This document shows positions 48,421 to 58,999 of a stretch of 64,000 nt of DNA, one piece after another. The stretch is from Epiperipatus broadwayi (Eukaryota; Onychophora; Udeonychophora; Euonychophora; Peripatidae). Both the position numbers and the translations under genes were made by a program. Below the pieces are notes generated by a model, which made no database searches, was not told the DNA's origin, and was given only the letters and a program-made list of their open reading frames with translations. The stretch is from assembly GCA_028023455.1 (NCBI GenBank), contig JAQFVV010000182.1:1986001-2050000 (forward strand), read 5' to 3'. The stretch's first letter is position 1; each line of letters begins with the position of its first letter.

Positions 48421-51400
48421 GTTTTGAATAATATTACTACATTCCCATAATAATATCTATTATTAGGATTGTCTAATACCTTATAAAGCATTCCCCATAC
48501 CCCATTTTTTTATGTAAGAAATTCATAAAATTAATCTGTGGGAAATTTTATTATTATAACATTTAATTCTATCTTAAATAAAATGAGAGGTTTTTTTTTT
48601 TTCATTCATAAATTTGGGAAAAGATTTTAAAATTATTGTTGGTATAGTTTTATTGAAAATATTTGTGATTTCCTGATATTTTTCAGCATTTAAAGATTAA
48701 TTATCGAATAATATAAATTTTGAATTTGTTTCATTATTTTCAATAAAATCATTTTAAAAAATGAAATATATTTTCATCATTTATTTGAATTAAATTGGGT
48801 TCTTTAACTGTATTAATTTTAAGTGCATTTGCATAGTAATTCAATAAATATATAACTCAGGTATACAGACTGTAGGTTTTATCCACTTTCATTCCTTGGT
48901 TTGATGTTAAGTGCATGTTTAAACAAATACTAAGTGAATATGGTCTAGCAGGGCGCCACTAGATTATCTGAATCTAGACATGGTTATATCCAATAACCTT
49001 TCACATGTACCGGGTTTGAATCCCTTCTTGGTACTTTATTTATAATAAAATGGAAGATTTTGCTTTTTGAGCCATATCACTATACGCACTAATATTTAGG
49101 TAAAAGTAAAACATCTTTAAACCAAAGTGGAGTTCATTGAACATAAATCATTTCTCAGATCTTAACATAACAAATGTGTTTCAATATTTTTATAAGTTCA
49201 CTAGCTCAGATTATATATAACTAATTTAGGATGGCAATTCACTCATCCTTGCATGAAATAGATGATGGGATGTGGTTATAATAATACTAAGAGATCACTA
49301 AATATTATAAAATCAATATTTATTTATGGCCTTTAAACAGTTAAACAGCTCATTAATTAAAATGTTGATGACGATGATGATGATGATAATAATAACAATA
49401 ATGACAAGGGTTTCAACTACAGCTCTAGGACTAAGCCTAAACATAAAACTAAATTTTATAAAGAAATGCATAATTATTACTTAATTTTAGCATACTTACT
49501 TATATCTTAAATAACTAATATTCAACCATTGATGATGATGAATAATCACACTTAACAAAGACTACACTTAATGAAATATATACGCCTCGTTTAATAAAAC
49601 AAACTAATATTTATTACTACATTCTTAACATATACATAAAATTTCTAGATAAATATGAAAATTGACATGAATAATAATAATAATAATTGATTATATAACA
49701 ATCCTCAGATTAATTTTAAGTTCTTCCCCCTTTCCCTTCAAATGTATTTTGTATTAAGTTGGACGTCACATTGACCATGATTTTCACTCCATGAGAAAAG
49801 TATTTAAAAAAAAAATATTATCTGCTCATTGGCACACATACTTTAAAAATCTAACATGTAAATAGAATAAAAAAAAAATGTTAGTAAAATTGAAAGAGCA
49901 AGTTTTAGAAACAAGTTTTAAATTATTTTCTCCCCCCTCCCTTCCAAGCGCTGAAATCTATACTGAACTTGAAACAAAATAATCTAATATTCTAATACTA
50001 CTCATTATTTCTCATTCACTCCCAATTATACACATATAAAAATATCATTATGTATGTGCGTGTTTTATCCCATAATAACAAAATATTATTAAAAACCAAA
50101 ATAATAATAATATATCAGTTAAAACTAAAATCATAACACCATTAAAAAAAAATTGTTTTACACATTAATATTGTAAAACTAATAAACAAATAATTTTCAT
50201 ACTTTCAAGATCATTTATGAAGCTCAAAGTTATTATTAGTAAGACATTCTTGTTTTAATCGATCTGAATAGTCTTTAAAAGTTCTTTAAATAAAATATAC
50301 CACTTTATCGCTAAAATGTTTCTTAAGACTGATATCATAAAGAAAATAGATATAAAAAGTCATATTATCGATCTTTTGTTTGTGGCGAATTTCCAAGGGT
50401 TCAAACTTGTCTATATTTCTGCAGCTACTATGTGGGAACAATCTCTTTCTTGAGGTGTATAACTATTTAATGATGATGACTCTATTGAGGTTATTTGCTT
50501 TAGTGGACAATTTGGAAATCATTATATTAATTTTTCTTCTCTTCCTGTCAAGCATGTGGATGAAATACAGCAGTTGTTTTCACATTTATAAATTTTCTTG
50601 AGTTTAAAATCAGTTGTTGGAACAATTAATTGGACTTGATGATTAATATTTATCAGTAGATTAATTCATCTTCTTTGAATGCAGGTGAATGCTTTCTTCC
50701 TTCTATTAAAAACATCTTATTTATCTGGTCAGTTGAAAGGTGTAGAATATTATTTTAGACACATCTTCCTATGTGATGTGCAGCTTCCTCCAGATGGTCC
50801 GGCAAATGGAATATACATATAATTTTTCTAGCCCGCCATTTCTTATATTTTCAACATTCAAATTTGATAGTTTAATAATCTGAATCAATCAATAATAATA
50901 ATCTTAATAATAATTCAAAACAGCTTTTTATATCCAATTTTTAGCTAACTTAACCAATCAGAGATAGCATCACTTGCTATTTTTGGACAAATTTGTTTTA
51001 ATTAGATCTCTAATTTATTTTCAACTATATTATTTTTCAACTGAAAAGTTTAATCCTTTTTCCAGACACTTTTGTTTAAAAAAAAAAATAGACTCAATTC
51101 TTATTTCCTTTCTTTTGTTTTTTCTTTCTTTTTAACATCCAGGTAACACTTCAAATCTTTGAGCTTCCTTCTTTAGATCTTGATAAGACAATTTCAAAAA
51201 TTATAGTTCTGACTCATTATAAGCTTCCAAAGTGACAATCATTTACAAAAAATGTACTACAAAGATCGATATCTGATTAAACAGATTTCCTCTTTTAACA
51301 AACAATTGTACAAAAAAAATAATTTAACAGATTTAATACTTCCTTTTCTTTCAATATTTAGGAAATGTAAAATTTTGTATGTAATGTACACACATCCTGC

Positions 51401-51763
51401 ATTCTTTCAAATCATTCATAAACTAACCTTAAATAATATAATTGCTAGCTTAGTAATTATAACCCAATTATTTAATTAAATCTGTAACTTTTAAATCCCA
51501 CTTATAATTAAAGAAAAGCAAAATAGAAGTATAGAATAAAATGTTAGAATTGCTCAAGCACAGCTTAGTTTTAAAGAAAGTTAAAATGTTGAATATTTGA
51601 AATATAAAACAAATAAATAATTTACACATACATTGCCTATATGTATGCATTATAACTTTGCTTTTTAACAGAAAATTTAAATATTAAATAGTTTAAATGT
51701 GTGTATTACCTTTCTATCAACACACAAACAAGTAAAGCATGTAATTGTGGACCCATTCTTTCT
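48421..51763. other. non-coding DNA up to the assembly gap
   Basis: AT-rich with small GAT and AAT repeats (about 49370-49410). A B-box-like GGTTTGAATCC at about 49013-49023 hints at a decayed tRNA-derived SINE, with low support. No coding signal was found. Confidence 0.4.
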
Positions 51764-52263
51764 NNNNNNNNNNNNNNNNNNNNNNNNNNNNNNNNNNNNN
51801 NNNNNNNNNNNNNNNNNNNNNNNNNNNNNNNNNNNNNNNNNNNNNNNNNNNNNNNNNNNNNNNNNNNNNNNNNNNNNNNNNNNNNNNNNNNNNNNNNNNN
51901 NNNNNNNNNNNNNNNNNNNNNNNNNNNNNNNNNNNNNNNNNNNNNNNNNNNNNNNNNNNNNNNNNNNNNNNNNNNNNNNNNNNNNNNNNNNNNNNNNNNN
52001 NNNNNNNNNNNNNNNNNNNNNNNNNNNNNNNNNNNNNNNNNNNNNNNNNNNNNNNNNNNNNNNNNNNNNNNNNNNNNNNNNNNNNNNNNNNNNNNNNNNN
52101 NNNNNNNNNNNNNNNNNNNNNNNNNNNNNNNNNNNNNNNNNNNNNNNNNNNNNNNNNNNNNNNNNNNNNNNNNNNNNNNNNNNNNNNNNNNNNNNNNNNN
52201 NNNNNNNNNNNNNNNNNNNNNNNNNNNNNNNNNNNNNNNNNNNNNNNNNNNNNNNNNNNNNNN
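51764..52263. other. assembly gap, exactly 500 N
   Basis: A round 500 N is a placeholder, so the true length is unknown. It sits where the 5' LTR of the Ty3/gypsy element should be. Open frames running through it are meaningless. Confidence 0.98.
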
Positions 52264-52979
52264 AAATGCTGATTGTAAAATTAGAATAAAGATCTTATTA
52301 ATAAAGTTGTTATATTTTCATGTGGTATCTATAATATAGTTCTTGGAAATTTAATACTATATTGATTTTAAGTTAATAAGTAAATAAATATGTAAATTAT
52401 GGAAATGTGGCAAATAATTATTTTATAATATGACCATATCAATTCTTAAAATATTTTAGATGAATACTTAATATTATATATTATGTGCAAATTGTCTGTG
52501 GATCATGGGTGTGAAAATAAATGATATGACACAATTTTGTTATTGGAAGTTATATAATTATTTAATAATAAATAATGTAGAGTTTTCAAGGATATTATTT
52601 TATGACTAATTGTAGAAGTGAATTGAGTGGAGATGGGAAGGTTGATAGGGAATTATTTTGAAAAATATTGATAATAAATACTGCGTAATAATAGAATTGA
52701 ATTTTAAAAATAAAAATGAGTAATTGGGATAAAAATCTAGAAGTTGAAATGTCCAATTTTGTTGTTGAAGACAGTTGTGTGGAGAATAAAGAAATAGAGA
52801 AATTAGCAGATTTAGAAATAATATTAGAAAGTAATCAAAATATGGATAATGAAGTAGAGGAAAAGGAGGAGATAATTTTTAAAACTGTAGAAAAAGAAGT
52901 AGTGAAAACTAAGAAAGATGTAGAGCATTCCTTAATGTCTGATTTTAAGGAATATTTTAAAGTAATGATTCAAGATATG

Positions 52980-53087
52980 AGTAATAAAATTAGTATTAAG
53001 TTTGATGCTATAGAAGAAAAAATGGAAAAAGAGAGTAATAAAATTAGTATTAAGTTTGATGCTATAGAAGAAAAAATGGAAAAAGAG
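52980..53087 (+). repeat. exact 54-bp tandem duplication in gag
   Basis: 52980-53033 and 53034-53087 are identical and encode the same 18 residues. Two further diverged copies follow, so the coiled coil grew by unit duplication. Confidence 0.9.
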
Positions 53088-54862
53088 AGTAATAAAAATA
53101 GTGTTAGGTTTGATGCTATTAAAGAGGAAATAAAAGATTCTTTAAAAGAAGAAATAAAAGAGGAGAGTAATAAAAATAATATTAAATTTGATTCTTTAAA
53201 AGAAAGTATTGATTCTATTAAAGCAGAAATGAAGGATAATTCTGCAATTGTAATGAATTTTAATAAAAAAATGGAAGATAGAATGGATAATATAGATATA
53301 AGATTTGATAAAAATGAAGAAGTAGTGGAGTCTTTAAAATTAGAAATACTTAAAATTGATGATAGAAATCAAGAATTACTAGAAAGAAAATTTCATGAAT
53401 TTTCAGAAAGCACAATTAAAGGTCTAAAAGATCAAATAGCAGAAGCTACTGATCAATGTAGAATTAATAATAATAATTTAACTTTAAAAATTGACGACTA
53501 TAAATTAAAAGTTGATAGTGAGATTGGTGAGGTTAAGAACCAAGTTAGTAGTATTAATGAAGATATTAAAGATGTTAGGAATGCCATAGTCCAGACCAAA
53601 GGGGACATAAGGGAGGAAATCGAAAAGGAGTTAGTAGAAAAACTTAAAGGTTTAGATGTTAAGAGAGTCGATGAAAATTAATATCGATCGAAAGTAGGAG
53701 AGAATATAAAGCGCATTCAAAAGGATATAAAGGATCACGTAGGTATGATAGAACAGAATAATGACAAGTATAAAGAAATTCTAGACAAGAATTTAGATGA
53801 GTTTAGAAAAGAACAAAAAGGATATGTAAAGCAAGTGCTTGAGCAAATGGACTTAGAAGGGAAATTTCAGCAAGTATATGATCAGATAGAAATGAAAAGT
53901 ATAAGTAATGCAAAAGCCGAGGTATTTAAAGGGAAAATAAGTAGTAAGGCATATATGGATTATATTGATTCTTCACAAATAAATAATGTAGAATTAGTTA
54001 AGCAAGGTAGTAATAACAATAATCAGTCAGGAAATACTATTGTGAAGGAAATTGACAATAGACCGACTAGAGAAGTGATTAGTTATGAGGGAAGTGCGAA
54101 TAATTCAATGGCCTTAAGGTTTATGAAAGTGAAACCATTTAAAGGGGAATACATGAAAAATCCCTCTGAGTTTTTAAACAATTTGGATGAATTGTTTTCA
54201 ATATGTTCTTTATCTGAAAAAGAAAAAGTGGCCGTGTGTAGCAATCATTTATATGGAGTTGCTAAAGATTGGTGGCAATCCTTGTTTGAGAAGCCAATGA
54301 CTTATGGTGACTTCAAATGTTTTATTGTTGGGAGCTTTTGGAACTCCGACAAACAGGATTGCATTCGGTATCAAATTACCCAAGAGAAGTACCATGTTAG
54401 CAAAGGCAGCTACACCAGCTTTTTCAGGAATCAAGCTGTGCGTCTGAAGACGTTGACTGCTTGTCCATTATCAGAAGGACAGATTGTCCGGATAGTTAGG
54501 CACAACCTACCTAAAAATGTGGAACAATTGTTAATTTCTGCTGACTGTGGGTCAATTGAGGAAGTATCCGAAGTCTTGGATGCTTTGGAAGTAGCAGAAT
54601 TATCGATGGATAATAGGTTTAAGGTAAATAAGGATCGGAATAGTTACCCATTAGCAAGTCTTAGTGTTAATACTGGGGTGAGATCTTCTGGAGGTGTTAA
54701 GAGAAGATTTGAATACAAAGGCAGAGATAGAATGTCTCCATATTTTAAGAAATCTGTAAAATATGATACAAATAGGGATAGAAGTGATGATTCGCATAAT
54801 CAACCTTCTACTAGTGGTGTGACCACAATTCTTAAGAGACCAGCTAATAAAACTAGTAGTAA

Positions 54863-57800
54863 AAAGTTAAATTAGAAAGGTCTTTGTATGCTAGTTCCTC
54901 TTTGCAAGGACCCGGTGCTAACAAAATGGGGAACGATCAGATGTGGATGCTGAATACTTTAGATCTTGATATCGATTATTTAGAGCCCTTTACTATAGGC
55001 GAACCACCTATAACTTATCAGTGTCCCATTGTAATTTTGCATATAAATAATATTAGAGTTGAAGCATTAATTGACTCCGGAAGTCAAGCTTCCATATTAT
55101 CAGAGTCAATGTATCAAAATCTGGTGAGTGTAGAAGGGAATATATCCTCATTGCCAGTAAAACAGATCCAGGTAACTTTAGCAAATGGAAAGAGGACAAA
55201 GTTATCAAATAAACAAGTCTGGATTACCTTCAAAATAAATAATACTGAATTTGGGCATGTTTTCCTTATTATGCCTGGATTAATACATGAAGCCATAATA
55301 GGAGCTGACTTCATGATTTTGAATAAATGTCAGATAGATTTTTATAATAGGATTTTTATTTGTAAAGAAGAAAGGCTTAATTTTGAATATGGTATGCATA
55401 ACCTTTCTAGTCAATTATTATGTATACAGAACACATTAATTGATGCCAGCATAAAGGCTAAAATTGAACATGTTTATGCAATAAATTCTAAATTGGGTGA
55501 AAATTTATATCAATTAATGTATAATTATAAGAATATATTTTCTAAAATTCATGGTATAATAAAGGGATATACCCATAGAATAAAATTGAAGAGTAATGAT
55601 CCTTTCCATCAAAAGATGTACCCAATTCCTTACCAATATAAGGATGAGGTACAGAGTCAAATTGACAAAATGCTAGAGTGGGATATAATCAAGAAATGCC
55701 CTTCTCCTTACGTAAACCCATTGGTTATTGTGAAGAAGAAGGATGGCAGTATTAGAGTATGCTTGGATGCTCGTATGTTAAATAATGTAACTGTACCAGA
55801 ACGTGACATTCTTCCACCCGTACATGAGCTCTTAACTAAATTTCACAAGAGGTCAATTTTCTCTACATTTGATCTGACAGCTAGTTATTGGCAAATACCA
55901 CTGCATGAGAATGATCAGCAGTATACAGCATTTAGATTTCAAGGCCAGTCGTATGTTTTCAGACGGATGCCTTTTGGTCTCATTAATAGTGGTGCTGGCT
56001 TGATCAGGTGTTTAGACATGATTTTTTCGAAACAATTGAAAGAGAAAATCATCATGTATGTGGATGATATAGTTATTGCTTCTGATAGTTTACATGAGCA
56101 TATCCAACATTTAAAATTATTTTTTACTGAATGCCAAATGCAGAATGTTAAAATTAATATGGAAAAATGTTCAATAGCAGCCAAAGAAATTACTTTTCTA
56201 GGTCATTTAATAAATGAACATGGAATCCAGCCCCATCCTGAAAAGATTGCAGCTATTCAACGTTTTCCCATTCCACAAACAGTAAAGCAATTAAAATCAT
56301 TTTTCGGATTGTGTAATTATTATAATAGGTTTTATAAAAATTTCGTGGAAGATACTATCAATTTATCTAAATTATTAAAGAAAGCTGAAAAATGGAAATG
56401 GACTGCTGAACATGACAATGAATTTAATATAATTAAAAATAAATTTTTAAAACACGTAATTTTAATGTATCCTGACTTTAGTAAAACATTTTATGTGCAG
56501 ACAGATAGTAGTTACTATGGTCTGGGAGTAGTGTTATATCAACTCGATGAGGATCAGGTACCTCATGTGTTGTACTTCTTAAGCCGACATTTAAGAGGTG
56601 CTGAGTTGAATTACACTATTACTGAAAAGGAAACCCTAGCTGTTGTCTGGGCTTTTCAGAAATTACGCCAATTTTTATTGGGATCAGAAGTAATTGTGTT
56701 GACCGACCATAGAAGCTTGGAGTTTTTGAACAAAAGCTACCTCAGTAATGAGAGACTTGTTAGGTGGAGCTTGTATCTCCAGCAATTCAACTATAGAGTT
56801 ATCTATATTGAAGGGAGACAGAATATCCCTGCTGATATTCTTAGCCGCCACCCTATTTGTCTGATGTCCCAACATCCTAATGCTCAAAATATAATTATTA
56901 GTAGTGTGGATGTAGTCAGGGATGAATCTATAGTAGATGATTATAATAATCTCACTATGATTCAAGGTCAGGATCATAAATTAAATAGAATCATGACTAT
57001 CTTAAATAATCATGACATTAAAAATAGTAAGAATAAATCTATTAAAAGGATTTTTAGCAAGTATAAGATGTATCAGAATTTACTTATGTACAATTTAAAT
57101 TCAAATCAGGGGGAATCATGGAGGATAGTTGTACCTGACTCTATGATTGACAAATTGATTATGTATGTACATTGTAGTTATGGTCACTATGGTGCACCAA
57201 AGATTATGTATGTATTAAAATCTATTTTTTATTGGGATAAAATGTATAAGCGTGTCATAAGGAAAATTAAAACATGTTCTACTTGCTTGAAGTCTAAATA
57301 TTGTAACAAATCATATGTAGGTGTAATGCAGCATATTATTCCAAATCAAGTTAATGAATTGTTGGCTATTGATTTTTACGGGCCTCTACCACCATTTAAA
57401 CAACAGAAATTTATTTTAGTAACTTATGATGTTTTCAGTAAGTTTGTAGCAGCATATCCGGTGCCTAAGACTAGTGCACATTTTGTCATAAAATGCATGC
57501 TTAATTATCAGTTTCCATTAGTAGGAAAACCAAAAATTATACTAACAGATCATGCTACTGCTTTTATATCGAATAGATGGAATGAGTGGATTCAAGATCA
57601 AAACCTCAAACATGTTATGAGCTCCATAAGAAACCCTCAATCTAATCCATGCGAACGTGTTATGAGGGAGCTTAGTCGATTATTTAGGGTGTATGTAGCT
57701 GATAATCATAAGAAATGGGTTCAAAAACTCCCTGAGGTTATTAACTATATTAATAGTACGTATAATGAGTCCACTGGTTTCACTCCTATTCGTTTGCATT

Positions 57801-58156
57801 ATGGTAGACATGAGCCCTTATTAATTAAAACGCCAATACCAATTGTAAGAGAACAAATTGATAGGGATGAGGATAATAATCAAGCTAAAGTGAAGCTTCA
57901 TATTATGAGTGCAAAAAGAGTAAAGAAAGCCCATAATAAACCACATCCATTTAAAATTAATGATTTAGTTCTGGTTAGAACACCCCATGTTAGCAACCTT
58001 CAAAGAAATCAATTCAAAAAATTTCTTAGTTTATATGAAGGTCCATATAGAATATCTTGCAAAGTAGGGGAGAATGCATTTATGTTAACCACACCAGATG
58101 GGGAAAAAGGGACTTATAATGCAAGGAGTTTAATTCCCTTTCCTTCTGAAGTGTGA
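54863..58156 (+). CDS. pol: Ty3/gypsy Pol polyprotein (protease, RT, RNase H, integrase)
   Basis: Open for about 1,097 codons in the -1 frame relative to gag. The last upstream stop is at 54860-54862, so pol has no ATG near its start and overlaps the gag end by 13 nt. Positions below count from 54884. The protease has ALIDSGSQAS (about 61-70). The RT has FSTFDLTASYWQIPL and YVDDIVIAS (about 391); motif B reads MPFGLINSGAG, unlike the usual N-A-P. RNase H has QTDSSYYGLGVVLY (about 537) and LTDHRSLEFL. The integrase has an H-H-C-C zinc site (HCSYGHYG... CSTCLKSK), then catalytic Asp in AIDFYGPLPP, Asp in ILTDHATAF and Glu in NPCERVMREL. No internal stop is present, so the enzymes may be functional. 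Expression likely needs a -1 frameshift from gag. Confidence 0.93.
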   Translation, partial: KVKLERSLYASSSLQGPGANKMGNDQMWMLNTLDLDIDYLEPFTIGEPPITYQCPIVILHINNIRVEALIDSGSQASILSESMYQNLVSVEGNISSLPVKQIQVTLANGKRTKLSNKQVWITFKINNTEFGHVFLIMPGLIHEAIIGADFMILNKCQIDFYNRIFICKEERLNFEYGMHNLSSQLLCIQNTLIDASIKAKIEHVYAINSKLGENLYQLMYNYKNIFSKIHGIIKGYTHRIKLKSNDPFHQKMYPIPYQYKDEVQSQIDKMLEWDIIKKCPSPYVNPLVIVKKKDGSIRVCLDARMLNNVTVPERDILPPVHELLTKFHKRSIFSTFDLTASYWQIPLHENDQQYTAFRFQGQSYVFRRMPFGLINSGAGLIRCLDMIFSKQLKEKIIMYVDDIVIASDSLHEHIQHLKLFFTECQMQNVKINMEKCSIAAKEITFLGHLINEHGIQPHPEKIAAIQRFPIPQTVKQLKSFFGLCNYYNRFYKNFVEDTINLSKLLKKAEKWKWTAEHDNEFNIIKNKFLKHVILMYPDFSKTFYVQTDSSYYGLGVVLYQLDEDQVPHVLYFLSRHLRGAELNYTITEKETLAVVWAFQKLRQFLLGSEVIVLTDHRSLEFLNKSYLSNERLVRWSLYLQQFNYRVIYIEGRQNIPADILSRHPICLMSQHPNAQNIIISSVDVVRDESIVDDYNNLTMIQGQDHKLNRIMTILNNHDIKNSKNKSIKRIFSKYKMYQNLLMYNLNSNQGESWRIVVPDSMIDKLIMYVHCSYGHYGAPKIMYVLKSIFYWDKMYKRVIRKIKTCSTCLKSKYCNKSYVGVMQHIIPNQVNELLAIDFYGPLPPFKQQKFILVTYDVFSKFVAAYPVPKTSAHFVIKCMLNYQFPLVGKPKIILTDHATAFISNRWNEWIQDQNLKHVMSSIRNPQSNPCERVMRELSRLFRVYVADNHKKWVQKLPEVINYINSTYNESTGFTPIRLHYGRHEPLLIKTPIPIVREQIDRDEDNNQAKVKLHIMSAKRVKKAHNKPHPFKINDLVLVRTPHVSNLQRNQFKKFLSLYEGPYRISCKVGENAFMLTTPDGEKGTYNARSLIPFPSEV
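54866..54875 (+). promoter_or_regulatory. candidate -1 frameshift site at the gag-pol junction
   Basis: In the gag frame the bases read G TTA AAT TAG. GTTAAAT resembles the non-canonical slippery heptamer GTTAAAC, and slipping back one base enters the pol frame just before the gag stop. No downstream structure was tested. Confidence 0.4.
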
Positions 58157-58985
58157 GTTACAATTTTAAGAATGTATTGTGAACAAAGATTTTAATGTCA
58201 TGTTTAAATATAGTGCTTTACATAAGGAAATAATTTATTATATATGATGAGTTAGCAGAATAGATAAAGATTTAATTGAAGAAATTTACAAAATATGTAT
58301 AATAAGATATTATTTATTGAGTTAATAAATAATAATTTTGGGAGAAATAAATTTTGGTCAGAATGACTAAAATAAAATGTGGAATTAGCTATTAAAGTAA
58401 ATATGTTTAAGTAAAAGTTGAGTAATAAAGATATAAAGTATAAAGACTCATATATTTAAAGTATATGTAAGTAGATCTTATGAAAGATTAATTTATATTA
58501 TAGTAGTGATCATGAAATTGATCAATCTTAAGGGATCAAGTTAATCTTTTAAAATGAGAAGTATATAGATTTATTAAACAATGATCTATAAAATTGCTAA
58601 TGAAACTAGCAATAAATTTGGAGTAAAATACATAAAGTAGTTTAAAATATAGTATTAACTATAGGAATATGTATTTACAATATTTTATTTAAAAAGTGTA
58701 TTTAAAAGAGTTTAAATATTTAATGTTTATAGAAATATTAGGGAAATAAAAGTAACCTAGTTAAGAGATGAGTAAAGAAAAGTGAAACTTGATTTATGAA
58801 GTAAAAGAAAGTCATTGTAGTTTTATTTAAAAGTGTTTTCTAATTGAAATTTAAGATGATATTTCAATGCTTTATAAAATGTTATGTTCAAGTAATTTAT
58901 TATGAGATTTAATGATAAGAAAGATAAAAGTGATAAATGTGGATTAAGGAAGATGAAGATGGATGTTAAATTTAAAATTTTATCC
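58157..58985 (+). other. non-coding 3' internal region of the Ty3/gypsy element
   Basis: AT-rich with no open frame or envelope-like sequence between pol and the polypurine tract. Confidence 0.7.
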
Positions 58986-58995
58986 GAAGGAGGGG
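58986..58995 (+). promoter_or_regulatory. polypurine tract
   Basis: GAAGGAGGGG lies just before AATA-TGTGCCC, in the position and style of the tract in the LTR element at 4578. Confidence 0.8.
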
Positions 58996-58999
58996 AATA

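Larger units (their letters stand above)
52716..54875 (+). pseudogene. Ty3/gypsy gag with one in-frame stop
   Basis: A single frame is interrupted only by TAA at 53679-53681 and resumes directly. The first 321 codons form a long, highly charged coiled-coil-like region with 18-residue repeats (SNKISIKFDAIEE and variants). After the stop, coiled coil continues to about 53930. A retrotransposon gag (capsid) domain follows, with FKGEYMKNPSEFLNNLDELF, AKDWWQSLF and VRIVRHNLP. The C-terminus is basic but has no CCHC knuckle, unlike many gag proteins. The product would form the particle shell. The stop could be a mutation or a read-through signal; a methionine at 53745 could also restart translation. 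Confidence 0.85.

Noticed and set aside
49000-49035. tRNA gene suggested by GGTTTGAATCC
   Set aside because: No cloverleaf could be traced; at most it is a decayed SINE remnant.
51699-52339. Three open frames across the N block
   Set aside because: They are artefacts of unknown bases.
58157-58985. Envelope gene after pol
   Set aside because: No open frame of useful length, so there is no sign of an envelope.
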